64,000 nucleotides of DNA from Psilocybe azurescens (taxonomy: Eukaryota > Basidiomycota > Agaricomycetes > Agaricales > Agrocybaceae), in contig JAJIRX010000602.1 of NCBI GenBank assembly GCA_023853785.1, positions 1 through 64,000 on the forward strand, read 5' to 3'. Position 1 is the stretch's first letter; each line of letters opens with the position of its first letter. Both the position numbers and the translations under genes were made by a program. The notes beneath the pieces were generated by a model, which was not told the origin of the DNA, did no database searches, and saw only the letters and a list, made by a program, of their open reading frames with translations. Positions 1 to 11,279 of this stretch are shown here, piece by piece.

Positions 1-1395
1 TGATGCTCTACTTGCTTAACCAATTCCTGATCCCCGTCATTTCCAGTCTTTCTTTTCATACCGAATTTACAGGCTATCATCGAGAATCTCTATCAGCGTA
101 GGATGCTTCAGCCTGGCTCTACTGAGGTTCATTGGAGGTATATTCCTCACAGCACAGAGTTTTATCGATGTCCCGAGGAATCAGAACGGACTTATGTTCG
201 TCGTGAAATTCAGCTGGCTGATTACATCTTCTTTGGCTTGTGGTGGAGCTGCCGACGTCTTAATAGCGGGATCTATGCTATTTTATCTCCGAAAGCTTTC
301 TTCGCCCATGAACCTTAACTCGTGAGTGTATCCGCGTTTCCTCCAAGAATCAATGATTTGAGGGAAGTGACAGTACAACAGAAGTTATAAATCGACTTGT
401 TCGATGGTCGCTGCGTAAGTGACGCTAATCTCTGATGGCTAAACTCATGCGAATTGGAAGTGTGTAGAGACTGGGCTGATCACAAGGTTCGTTGTTATTT
501 CTTTCTTGGTCGTTGTATCAAGTCCTTGATTTGTACTTTGTAACTAGTATGACATCTGTGGCAGTCATCATACTAGTAAGTAATGTTTTCTGTATACCCT
601 GGCTTAAAATGAAAATCTCCCCAGTTCCAAGCCAAGGCGAATAGTGAGTTTTTTCTGTAAACTTCGCCTCCGTGTTGATTTCGATACGCTCTTTGAAGTG
701 ATCTGGTTTGGCCTCTACATCCTTCTCGCAAAACGTGAATTTATGTTTACACTCAATCCAGCTACCACGTTAACTCACGCTTATATTATTAGTTTATTCG
801 AATTCTCTTCTTGTGTCGTACGTGGGCCTATTCTCCACATTTACACTGTTTATCTTCGTTTATATCATAATTCAATGCAGACTCAACGCACGGCCGGCTA
901 TGCAGCATGACCGACATCGCGAAGCACCTATCAGCACGCTGCTCCAATTCAGTAACAGCGTCTCTGTGCCCATATCCGTGCGTATTCGAATGCTCAGTCA
1001 TGCAACAAAATGATAGCAAGTTGCTCTGGATGTGTTTAGGTCTCCTTTAGGACTATAGATCATGGCCAGTCGATAATAACAGCTCTGCCACCACCGGTTC
1101 CATCAAAGGTACGCGAAGCAGATCCTGAACGCTATCACCGATTATGTGCTAACTGCGAGAACGTGGGTAGTTCAACTGAGCGAATGTCAGAGGACACGAA
1201 CAGCTTGCGGAAAGCATTCTTTGGACATTAGTATAATTGGACAAAAGTTGTATTTTTCGATAGACTTTAGTAAGTAATACATTTAAGGCAGGATACTTGT
1301 GATCCCGGATATTCGAACACAGTTGTCAGTAGTGCTGTCAGTGTTGAGTGGAGTGGGCGTATGACCGCTGACAACTCTTCTTGAAGTCGACATAT
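1..1395. other. No gene recognised
   Basis: Only short open frames (up to about 90 codons) without recognisable motifs or a coherent splice pattern. Probably the downstream intergenic region of the P450 that begins at 1396 on the minus strand. Confidence 0.5.
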
Positions 1396-3783
1396 TCATT
1401 CCACCCGTCTAACTTTCAGTGGTACCTTTGCACCTATTTCCCCGCAACTTTGGGCCTCGGCAAGATGGATGGATGTCTGACAATTTGGGTGTCGGGTCCA
1501 TTTGGCAGCTCGAATGTATAGTTCCTGATCAAGACTGACAGAACGACCTAAAAGGTATAAAATTAGTTCCACTTCCATCTATGGATTTTATTCTACGACG
1601 TGGAGGATAGTAAAGATCGAAACGCGCCTTGAATTCAGCCAATGCGAAGCTACGTCCCAAGCACGTCCGAGGACCGTCTGAGAAAGTGAGTATGGCGGTG
1701 TCCTTGAATCTCTTTGGCGTTAAGAGACCCATCAGGTGAGAGCCATCTCTCGGGTTCAAATTCTCGTGCGTTTGGGCCCCAGAACGTTTCTGATCGATTC
1801 ATATATCGGATTGGGGATGTAATTATGGTACCCTTTTTGATTATGAGCGATGATATCAGTTCGCCTGTAGACGTCACGACGGGGGCGGTAAATGGCATGA
1901 TATCGTCCTCGGCGGCCTGTTAGTAATTATCAGAGATATAGGTGATACGGGAGTCTTGTGGATGAATGGGTAGTAAAAATTTTACTTTTACTTACGATGC
2001 GAGTCGTCTCACTGACTGGAGGGTGGAGGCGTAGGATTTCCTGGACGACCGAATCCAAATACGGAAGGCTCGTTGATAGCTGATCGAATGTAGGATCGTC
2101 GTTGATATAATGTGATAGTTCATCGCGTAGTCTTCGTTGTTGCTCTGGCTTACGAGAAAGCTCAATGAGGGCCCACTGTATTCGGGTGAGAATTGGAACA
2201 GAGTGGTCAGGAGAAGAAATTACGGTAAGGCTGACTATTTGATCAGAAAGAATGGTCAGTTATAGTAAGAGCAACCGCGAAATGGCATTCGGGACAAACT
2301 TGAAGTAGTTTCATATCCTGAGATCTTGTGAGCGATTTACGTATAAGATGGGAGAATGAATCATACCGGCGAGCAGCAAGACGTTCTTTGTTTCATGAAA
2401 ATTTTCATCAGTTCATGATGTGTTCAATCGTTTGATTTGAGGCATACCATCTACAGCAATGTCAGTCAGCGAGAGAATGCCGAGCTGATGAAGGTTGAGA
2501 TGTACCTGAGCTAATATCTCTTCTTGGGACATTCCAAGAGATGACTTACTCGTCTCTGCTTTAACTGCAAAGTATTATTAAAGCATTAACGTTGTTGAAA
2601 CGACAAGGCACTTACTGAGAAGGCCAATGATTGACTTTTCCTCCTCCACCGACTTTCCTTCCTTCTCCTTCCGGTTTCTCGCTAACAACTCGTCGGCAAT
2701 CTCCCCCATAGTCTCTCGTAGTCGTTTGAGAGTCCTGTTCTGTTCTGTGGGCAAGTTCTGGAGAACAGGAAGAACAGGTCCCATCAGAATACAAAGCGGG
2801 AGATCCAACTAGTGTCTTCGCTGGAGAACGATTCAAAGACGTCGACTACTGGCGAGTATTTCCCTTCAATGCATGAAAATCGTGGCCAAAGCCAGCAATA
2901 CCGACGGAATCAAGGCTGATATTCGTGGAATTCAGCAAGAACTTACGGCGAAATAGTCCTGACTCACGCGATGTTGTTCATCCTGAAAGCTCGTTTAGTG
3001 CACATTATATGTGAAAAGCAGAGATACAGCATACCATGCCTGCACGTCTATACTTATTTCTTCGGTGCTCGCATCAAATGCAGAGTCCCATTTGGCTTTC
3101 ATCTGTTTTGAAGTCAATGTTATCATTACTCTCAAAGTAAAGCTCAGACCTTATAGGCCGCGTCATAGAAAACCGGCATTAGTTTTCTGATAGCTGCGTT
3201 GCTGAAGGCTGGGGACAATGCCTTGCGTTGTCTGCCAATACCTAATTAATGGTCATCCAACGTGTCAATATACACAGTGTACCTTCTATGACTTTCGCCT
3301 TCGGCCCAAAGAAGACCACGACCAAACTAAACAGAAAATATATCAGGTGACTTCTATTAATGAAGCGTCATAACTCACTAGATTCTTAATAAAAGTTCGC
3401 GAGAGGTTTGTCTGCACATAACCAAAAGTCTCCTTCGAATAAAAGTGTGCGTTTGCCCTTGGGTCGCATATCACGATGCGGCTGGATCCAAATCCTCCAG
3501 ACACGGAACGCAGGTCCATACTCAGCGGCCCAGGATTCGTAGACGAGACCTGCATCCTCAGTCTCGTTTAAAATTTGATATAAACCGAATAAAAACTTCT
3601 GTTATCTGGTCCTCTCAGTCTTGTAGCCTTGACACCTCTGAGCGATTTGAGCAAAGTAAGAGAAACTAGAGCAAGACCACCAAGAATAAGAGGAAGTAGG
3701 GCATCTAGATAGCGATGGGGTACGCTCGACTGTAGGAACTGCTGTGACTTGGGGAGGTCATGATATAGAGCTGCAGAGTTCAT
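1396..3783 (-). CDS. Cytochrome P450 monooxygenase, frame interrupted
   Basis: Multi-exon P450 of the basidiomycete CYP5144/CYP5150-like type; a haem-thiolate monooxygenase anchored in the ER. From the ATG at 3783 it starts with a hydrophobic anchor (LLPLILGGLALVSLTLL) and a basic-proline hinge (RLRGPDNRSF). Then follow GSSRIVICDPRANAHFY, the C-helix region (ESHRRQRKALSPAF), the I-helix AGYETTS, the K-helix ExxR (QEILRLHPP), PERW, and the haem loop FSDGPRTCLGR with its Cys. The C-terminus is GAKVPLKVRRVE. Introns are short GT-AG. The frame is broken at about six places (3591-3595, 3501-3504, 2862-2864, 2807-2808, about 1690, 1440-1443), most of them homopolymers or dinucleotides one unit short. 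The encoded protein is otherwise well conserved to its last residue, which argues for consensus errors and not decay. The intron after AEFK has a GC-type donor if read as best fits. Substrate unknown. Confidence 0.85.
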
Positions 3784-4583
3784 TATCGTATCATTTTGAT
3801 ATTTATACCATAGCTTCTTCTGGTATAAGTGCAAATGGCGCCTCTTCCAATCTGCGTCCCTCAATGACCCTTGGATTGGGTCTGGTGATGAGCTGACGGC
3901 GATTTGGCATTCTCTAAAAGCCGGAAACTTGTCCAGGCATACATTTTATGTAACACCTGCAGACAGACGGAGGAGACTCGATGGAAATGTGGCCACGAGT
4001 GTTTGTTTGTACCTGTAGCACCCTGAGGCTTGTAGTTCTGCCCATTTAAATGTATTGAACCTTTGTTTGTAGGCATCGATAAGATATTGAATAATACTTA
4101 CTTTGATACCCATCCACGTTATATTGGCATCGGGGATCAGCTATCACTATAGCGGGGTTGGTCAGAAGTAAGAGATAGAGGTATTCGATACATTAGTGGT
4201 CTTGTTGTGACGCGGCGGTAGGATAGTTCAACCAGTCGGCCAGCACAGCGCACAGTGCCAGCGCGTGGCGGTTTGATGGCTTGCCGCTGTACTAAAATGC
4301 ACTTCCATTTGGTATCGGATCTACTACTCTCTAGATAAGTTAGGCTGCGATTATTGAATACATTTTGGTTTGAAATTTTAAGACGATAACCGTTCAATGC
4401 ATATCATCTCAAGCAAACGCAAATCTTTGCAACGGGTCTGACAGGGATTTAACACATATTTATTGAATTTACTGTTTAAAACCACAAGAGACCGATCCTG
4501 GACAGTTTGTGAGTTGTAGTTGGAAGGGTACTACTCAAGGTTGGAGTTACTATGATCTCATCCAACGACTCAGATCGAAGGAA
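3784..4583. other. Intergenic, P450 5' side and LysM 3' side
   Basis: About 800 bp between the P450 start and the LysM stop. Contains only short unconvincing frames; no recognisable gene or repeat. Confidence 0.5.
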
Positions 4584-5289
4584 TTAGGATGCAGACGCAG
4601 TGGAATTAATAGGAGCCGGCGCAACGCAAAGAACCTACAGAGAAGGGTTGTATCAATCATTTTCAAATCCCTCATTGAAGTCAGTGAAATTACCTCGTCT
4701 ATGCCGATGTTAGAGCAGTCCGCATTGACGTTGGGGTTGTTGGCAAGAACAGTCAGTAGAGATACCGGCTTGAAGCGCGATCGAAGCGCAAGTATCACCC
4801 GCAACGACGACGTGCACGTTAGTGCAGTCTTCGCCGACGAGTCCAAGGCAAAGAACCTGCGAGAAGGTTGAGATTTTTATTAATGACTGCACATAGAGGG
4901 ATCTGGCGAAGAACATAAAAGCGTACTTCTCCAACGGTCAGGTTGTCGCAGGCAGCGTCAATCTTTCCGCTGTTAACACTAGCAAGTTGGAATCTAATGA
5001 TAGGGGGTTGAGCGTGTTAGATATATTGGCAAAGAATATATCGATAAAGAGTCGACTCCACGTAGAGACGTTCTGCTGAGCAGAAATCTTGTCGCAGAAA
5101 TCTCCTGGTTGAACAGTGTAGTTCCGGGCGCAGGGAGGAGTGGCAACCTGAGCGTTGACGAGCAAGGTAGCTAGACAACAAAATACAAGTACATTGGTCA
5201 ACATAAATCCTCCATTCATTCTAACAGAGGTTACTAACCACAGACAATAGCAGAAATAGCAGAGCGAACGGGAAGACAAAGTTGGCCAT
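4584..5289 (-). CDS. Secreted two-LysM-domain protein
   Basis: Small chitin/peptidoglycan-binding LysM protein, probably extracellular. Exon 1 (ATG at 5289) encodes a signal peptide (MANFVFPFALLFLLLSVV...). A GTAACC donor and CTAG acceptor join it to TTLLVNAQVATPPC. LysM 1 follows (NYTVQPGDFCDKISAQQ ... NLTVGEVLCLG), then LysM 2 (VVVAGDTCASIALQAG ... ANNPNVNADCSNI ... DEVLCVAPAP), and the stop lies at 4584-4586. Cysteines are regularly spaced as in fungal LysM effectors. Within LysM 2 the frame shifts at a CT run (4759-4762, plus strand AGAG). Adding one CT restores the spacing seen in the paralogue at 9.9-11.3 kb, which has introns at matching positions. In pathogens such proteins mask chitin from host receptors; here the role is only inferred from the fold. 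Confidence 0.8.
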
Positions 5290-6080
5290 AGCGTTTTTAT
5301 GCTTTAGACGATTGGTATGTCTTTGGAGAGACTGTCGAAACATGGTTTGAAACAGCTTGTTTATATACCTTTTCACCTCGTAAATTTTAGCATAGACTCT
5401 AGTCCTTTTCATGAAGGATAATAATTGTACCCAAACCTCCCGTACGGAGCAGAAAGCCTTTCTCAGGGAGCTGCAAGATGTCGAACGATGACTCGTTCCG
5501 CGAAGGAATAGCGACTCGAAACAGTCTATAATTAGCCAGTTCACACGCACAGTGCACATACGGCGATATTCGACGGTAATCCAGAGGCCGCAGAAGGAAA
5601 ATTCAGCAGAATCCATCAGAGCCCGTCGTTTTTGCGCACCAAATAGGAATGGACCGACGTTAATCGTGGCGGCTTTAGTCATCTATAAATAAGATTAGTA
5701 AGGCAAGAACGTTGAATCATTAATCGGGAGTCATACTTGGCGACAGAGTCAAATCTCTGCTTGCGGGAAAGATATTTCGCGGATGAGTCGGTCAAGAGTA
5801 GATGTAATATATCGATCCAAGCGAGGAGTCTTCATGTTTCACGAACAACTTACCTGCAATCCGAAGCTAGTCATCAGTCTATAAAACCATGAGCTTGAAA
5901 CTCTGTCAATCAAAGTTCCAGCGATAACCATTGATAGTCGGTGCAACATAGCATATCATATCCCAGTGGCAGAAGGGTCCGCGTGAACCCTAGGATAAAA
6001 AATGGAATGGAACATTCAACACGGCAAGTGAAAGCATCAAAATCACAAGGTCTGCTTTGATATTAAAAAAGAAACGCAGA
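5290..6080. other. Intergenic, LysM promoter and TCF25 3' side
   Basis: Upstream region of the LysM gene and downstream region of TCF25. Only antisense or random short frames were seen. No TE or RNA gene recognised. Confidence 0.5.
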
Positions 6081-9010
6081 TTAATCCACGCCAGTATCAT
6101 CTAATGGTGCCTCGTCCTCCGACGATGACTCCTCAGGTTGATTCCTACCCCATAACCTTCCCAAGAGGTTGCGTATGACTCGAGGCATAGGCTGTAAAGG
6201 GGACAACAAAAGAGCAGAGGCCGATACATCAGAACGAACACTTGGAAAGACGATCGGGAACAAAAAATCTCACCGAGATGTATTCATCTTCATCTTCATC
6301 TTCGTCCTCTTCTCCTGCATCCTCTTCTTCCTCATTCAAATCTTCATGCCTCGCTTGTTGTTGATTGTCTTGCACCCGAGGGACCGCATTACCCGCTTGA
6401 GGAAACACAGGGTTGAAGTTGACTTCAGCAAATCCAAATCCTCTCTGCTCCTGCTCCTGCTCTTCCCTCGCCGAAGCCACCGGGCATCGCATTGTTATTA
6501 TTCCCACCGTCAGCGGCGGCAGCTTCAACAAGCATCATATCCTCAAGCACATCAGGCGGAAGCTGGCCCACCATCTGCGCGAACTGCAGGATCCCGCCGG
6601 GAACCTCTCCGCAAAGTGTGGATTGGCATCGAAGAATCCCTGCAACTGCTGGCGGAACGCTGCGTCCGGCATCAGCTGAGCCAGCCTCCTCTCCTCTACG
6701 GCACGCTGCCTCCTTGTTCTCAATCTCGGCGAATACAGATCGTCCACACCACCGAAGAATGCCTGATCGTACTGACTCACAGCCGTAGGCGGCGGGAGTG
6801 GGTCGCACGCCAGCGACTTCGCCTCGAGCACCTGCCGCGGGATGAATGAGAACAGTCGGCGGTACGAAGTCTCTAGGACCATAATGTGTCTGTATATAGA
6901 GAATTGGAGACTGCGGTTGTTGTTGTTCTCGTATTGGGCCAGGAAGGCTTTGCGTCTTTCGGTTGATGGAAGTGCGCTGGTAGGCAGATTGGCGAACTCT
7001 TCTGTGATGCTCAACGCGAACCATTCGGAATGTTCTTTCCATAACGGCGAGGAACGTTGCACGTAGAGATGAGATAGTAGATGCAGGATTCCTGTGGCAG
7101 CTGACAAGGACCTATCGTTTGGTTTGATAAGGTTGTAAATGAGCAATTATTTTGTCAATAAAGGCAATATATGTGCGCACGATGAGTCCGTTAGGATCTT
7201 GAAGTCACGATGACCACGGACATCCGCAGGTAGAGACACATCCAATTTATCAGCTAGGAGTGGTACTACTGACGGGAAGTCGCGTGCTGCTTCCTTGAGC
7301 GCCAATGTGCTTGCACTGTGATCCTACATATCCACAACGGCGTTTAGCCAAAATTCCATATAGTTTGAAATTTAAATCTCTTACAGGATTCTTCGCACCA
7401 TCTTCTGAGACTTTCAGAGCCAAGGCTCTCGCATACGCCCAACCCGGTAGCAACGAAGGATTCAAGCGCGTGTTCGATTTTCCCTCATGTGTTTGCCTCT
7501 CGACGAAGGTGTCATATACGTCGAGAAGCCATCGGTGCATCCCAGCCTTGATCGCGAGAAAGTCGAGGTGTAGTAATGCTCCGTGAGGATCGTTCCATGG
7601 ATCCAACGAATACATGAGCCGCGAGAATTCAAATGCAGTCCGCACGCATCCTCGGCGTTGAAGATCGCTACATGTTAAGATTTGAGCTGAGAATGTATAA
7701 GTAGACATGTCTTACGTGATTTGGCGATGAACGGCAAGGAAGAAAGGTCGATTTTCCACTCGATCAAAGTCAAGTCGGTTGAGACCAGTAGTAAACGTGA
7801 ATGCACCAATAAAAGCACGCTCGTAAGTGAACAATGCCCGATCTACGAAATCCACAGCCTGGGCGTGTTCTGTCTACGCCTCAAAAATCATTCACAGAGA
7901 GTAAAGTAATAGATCTCACCATCTCGATGTCTGTATACTTCGGATACCTGAAGTAATGTATCTGCATGCCATGGTAATGTTCCAAGGAGATCCCAGAATC
8001 CCTGTGGGTCTGTCTCACATAGAGAGCATTAACTGGCGATCGGATATAAAGAAAATGAGAAAACCGCACCTCCTGAAAGAACAGTATCCATGAACGCCTT
8101 GGTCATACTCTTGTACTTCTTGCTGTATTCCACAGTCCACCATTTCTCCTGCAAAGCCGTCCAACTCTGCCGTGCAAGTTTCGCATTGGTCTCTTCGTCT
8201 GTGTATGCATGGAGAGACAATCCCTCGCGGCCTTTGGCTGCCCACCAGCTGGGCTGAGGCCGGGTGAGATTCGACTTTACCGGTGGAGCTTTCTTGCGAC
8301 TTGATGATTGTCCATCTTCTCTGCTGGCCTGAACGACTCTCGACCCAAAGAATCGTCTCATTTCTGCTTCACCGTCGAGATGCTGGAGAGAAACTGATAG
8401 AAGATCGGCAAGAGATTGTTTCCCGGATTCTGCTTGAGATATTTTGTGAGAAGGTGGATACCTGAGGAACGGTCATTTATAGACAAATGACGATGAAAAA
8501 AATACTGACTGTATTGATAACTCGGCCAGTACCTGGTCCAATTCATCGTTTGCTGCTTTTCTTTTCTTTCGCGCGAGCTTTCTTCTGTGCTTTCTTTTCG
8601 TTACGTGGGGCGGGAACGGGTATCGTTTTTGCAGGAGTAGGAGGTGCTACAACCGGCGTTGACTCGGCCGCCGGTTTCTTTTTTCTTTTCTTTGACTGGA
8701 AATATGTTGAGACAATATAAATGGCATACTCAAAGGTCGCACCTTGCGCGATTTCGTAGTCTTTTCTTCCTCTTCCTCTTCGCTATCGTCTGGAACCAGT
8801 AGCTGTGCAACCCTGCAATCAATCGAGATTTATCACAAATTAGATAAGATAAGGTCGTACATTCATGAAGGCACTACGGCTTCGGGTTTGAGATGGAGCT
8901 GGGAGATCTTCGTCATCGCTGAGCTCGAGTTGTTCAGAAGGCTTAGTGGACTTCAATGCTTCAATTTCTTCGAGCTCTCGTTGCTGCCGCTTATTCAGTC
9001 TCGGTGGCAT
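6081..9010 (-). CDS. RQC1: TCF25 / Rqc1 family protein (ribosome quality control)
   Basis: Homologue of human TCF25 (Nulp1) and yeast Rqc1, a factor of the ribosome-associated quality control complex that handles stalled nascent chains. Start ATG at 9010 (MPPRLNKRQQRELEEIEALK), followed by an acidic segment, a Lys-rich segment (SKKRKKKPAAES) and DELDQVLAELS. Family motifs come next: RRFFGSRVVQ, then FEFSRLMYSLDPWNDPHGAL (human: LEYCKLILSLEPDEDP), LLADKLDVSLPADVRGH, LHLLSHLYVQRSSPLWKE and ACDPLPPPTAVSQYD (human FDPLPPSD). The C-terminal tail is acidic, and the stop is at 6081-6083. Many short introns. Frame breaks lie at 8557-8575, 6593-6595 and 6440-6445, each at a short run, which is unlikely to be real in a conserved gene. 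The first about 200 bp has a decayed copy at 13.0-13.2 kb. Confidence 0.9.
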
Positions 9011-9912
9011 CTATTGAAAGTGAATTTTGAATGAACAGCCATTACAAAGCGATTGGGCTGATTCATATTTTATGCGAATGATGTGCGTGCTTACCGTTTA
9101 TTGAAGTTTATAGCACTCAAAGCTTAAAGACTGCTTTCTCGGATACAAAAGATGACGATTATGCGGACGATGCTTACACTTGTGTCACATCACGTGATTC
9201 TGTGTAATTGGCCGGACTGTGCCCGATTCCAAGCCCGAAGTTCAACCAACTCCCATTCTCTGTCCAGACTCCAATTCCTGGCCAAAACTGGTCTCAAAAT
9301 CAACCAAAGTTATAACGGAGTCCTCTAAAACGCGACTATTTTTACAGGTGATTTGGATATTTGATAGTCATAGTTCGAAACCGATGGTACGAGTCATGAC
9401 GTTCTATATATATGCGACACAAAATAAGTACGTCTCTTACTGAAAATTTGCAAACGTGGACCCCTTAATTTCGATCTTTCGATTCGTACTAAGCAATAAG
9501 ACACGTCGCTATCAGCGGCTCTGGTCAACTACGAGCTCCAATGCCTACTATCTCTAGTTCCTCCCTGTCAGCACTAGCGACGTGACAATCTAATCGGCTA
9601 TTTATCCCCAACAAAACTGCATAACTTCTGCCTGAATAGTGGCTCAAATTCACAATGGTAAGTGGTTTTAATGAGGAAACGATAAATTAATTAAATCTAA
9701 ACTATCAATAGAGTTTCAAGGGCTGACCCGCCGTCCCCTAGACTCCTGCCATTGGACTAAGGCAAGACGAGAAGATTATATAGGGCCCATTTTACACACA
9801 AGCAAACCTATCATAGGTTAACACGTACGTCAAATAACGAGCTTCACATTCGCTATAAAGGCATGGCTTGTTAAGGAGTTGATTAAAACCCTCTTTGCCC
9901 TATAACCAACAC
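9011..9912. other. Divergent promoter region, TCF25 / LysM
   Basis: About 900 bp between two divergently transcribed genes. A 74-codon frame at 9219-9443 has no recognisable features and is not called. Confidence 0.5.
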
Positions 9913-11279
9913 ATGGCCTGCAGAGGTTTCCGTTATTTCTCTATTATAGCACTATGTGGTAGGTGTTATATATCAGAAACCTATCTCTTTCACTTATTCC
10001 AACTTTTATAGCTACTGTGTTTGCAAATTCGAGTCAGGGGCTCTCATGAGGATGATCATTCAAAGTCCCTTCACGATTCTTCAGCGTGCACGAGGAAGTA
10101 CACGATCGTCGACGGTGACACATGTGACAAAATATCAGCCCGCCAGCACGTCTCCACGTACGTTCAGCAGCTTACCCCCTCATAATTCTGACGACCGTCA
10201 TCCTGATTCATATCCACTACTTACATAGGCACCAGCTCGCCCATACAAACAAAAAGATCAACGAAGGGTGCACCAATCTGATCATTGGCGATGTACGTCT
10301 TTATTTTACACAATCACTCCTATATTTGTGATGATCATCTTTGGGAACGTATAGGTACTTTGTCTCGGACTGAAGGGACAAGACTGCACCAAAGTGTACG
10401 TCGTCAAAGAGGGTGACATCTGTTCCTCCGTGGCGAAGAAGGCTGGAATCCCGCTTGATGTTCTCTTCAAAAATAACCCGAATATCAATAAGGGATGCAC
10501 CAACATATATCCGGAAGAGGTGAGCCTTTCATTGCACAAGGGTGTTTGCATGTATGCTATGATCGCCGAGAATCTGACGAACCACTTTGATCGAATGGTT
10601 ATCATTCTAGGTTCTCTGCGTTGCCCCAGCGGCTAACTCTACAACTGGAATAAAGGGGTCTTTCCACCCCCAACATTCCCACCGCGCATCCCATCTGGTA
10701 TTCCTGGTCAGGAAAACACCCCTTCAGACTGCCCCCAATCAATCTGACGGAGTCGAGTGCACATTTGCGAAATTCTACGCACAATCCATTCAACGTGTCA
10801 GCAATCCCATCTTTCCTCAACTCTTCGAGTTTTCCGATATTCAACCAGACGAACTCATCTTTTCCAGCCTCGGGTACTCCCAACTTTGTACTCCCACCGC
10901 CGTTACATTTGAACCGGACTAAGACTCCTCCATTCCCATCTTTCAATCTCACGGACTCGGACTCCTTCAAAAGCTCGATTTCTACCACTGGCAGTACAAC
11001 TAGCGCCGACTATAATCCCAATCCTACTATTCCACCTTTTGGTGGCTTGAATCCCCCGATTTCGTTCCCGGGCTGTTCCCTACTCCTAGTGGAAGTTTGG
11101 GCGGCTTTGGAGCGACTACGACTACTACCACTAGCCCCACCACGACGCTCGGCTTTAGTGTTAGCTCCAGTGCTAGCGCTAGAGATGGAGCCTTTGGTAA
11201 TGCGTTAGCCGGTTCTCCCTTTTCTTTTCCTACTATCTCTAGCAGCGATTTCAACGCCCCGCCGATGCCATTCAAGTAG
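9913..11279 (+). CDS. LysM secreted protein with long Ser/Thr/Pro-rich tail
   Basis: Paralogue of the LysM gene at 4584-5289 on the other strand. Exon 1 (ATG 9913) encodes MACRGFRYFSIIALC, followed by ATVFANSSQG after a 3' splice site. LysM 1 reads KYTIVDGDTCDKISARQ ... QLAHTNKKINEGCTNL; LysM 2 reads VYVVKEGDICSSVAKKAG ... KNNPNINKGCTNIYPEEVLCVAPAA. Intron positions match the paralogue. The same frame after VLCVAPAA runs to a stop at 10920-10922. If the short runs at 10655-10658 (G4), 10713-10716 (A4) and 11070-11072 (G3) have each lost a base, coding continues as a Ser/Thr/Pro/Phe-rich tail. That tail is rich in N-glycosylation sequons and ends at the stop 11277-11279. A further break lies at a CT run near 10041, or an alternative acceptor is used there. 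The extent of the tail is inference. Confidence 0.7.

Noticed and set aside
1396..3783. Calling the first P450 a pseudogene because of six frame breaks
   Set aside because: The same type of break occurs in RVB1, NF-YC, MTAP and dienelactone hydrolase, and the P450 protein is conserved to its last residue once the short runs are allowed for.
6169..6849. 226-codon plus-strand frame
   Set aside because: It is antisense to the conserved C-terminal half of TCF25 and consists of Ser/Leu/Arg-rich shadow sequence.
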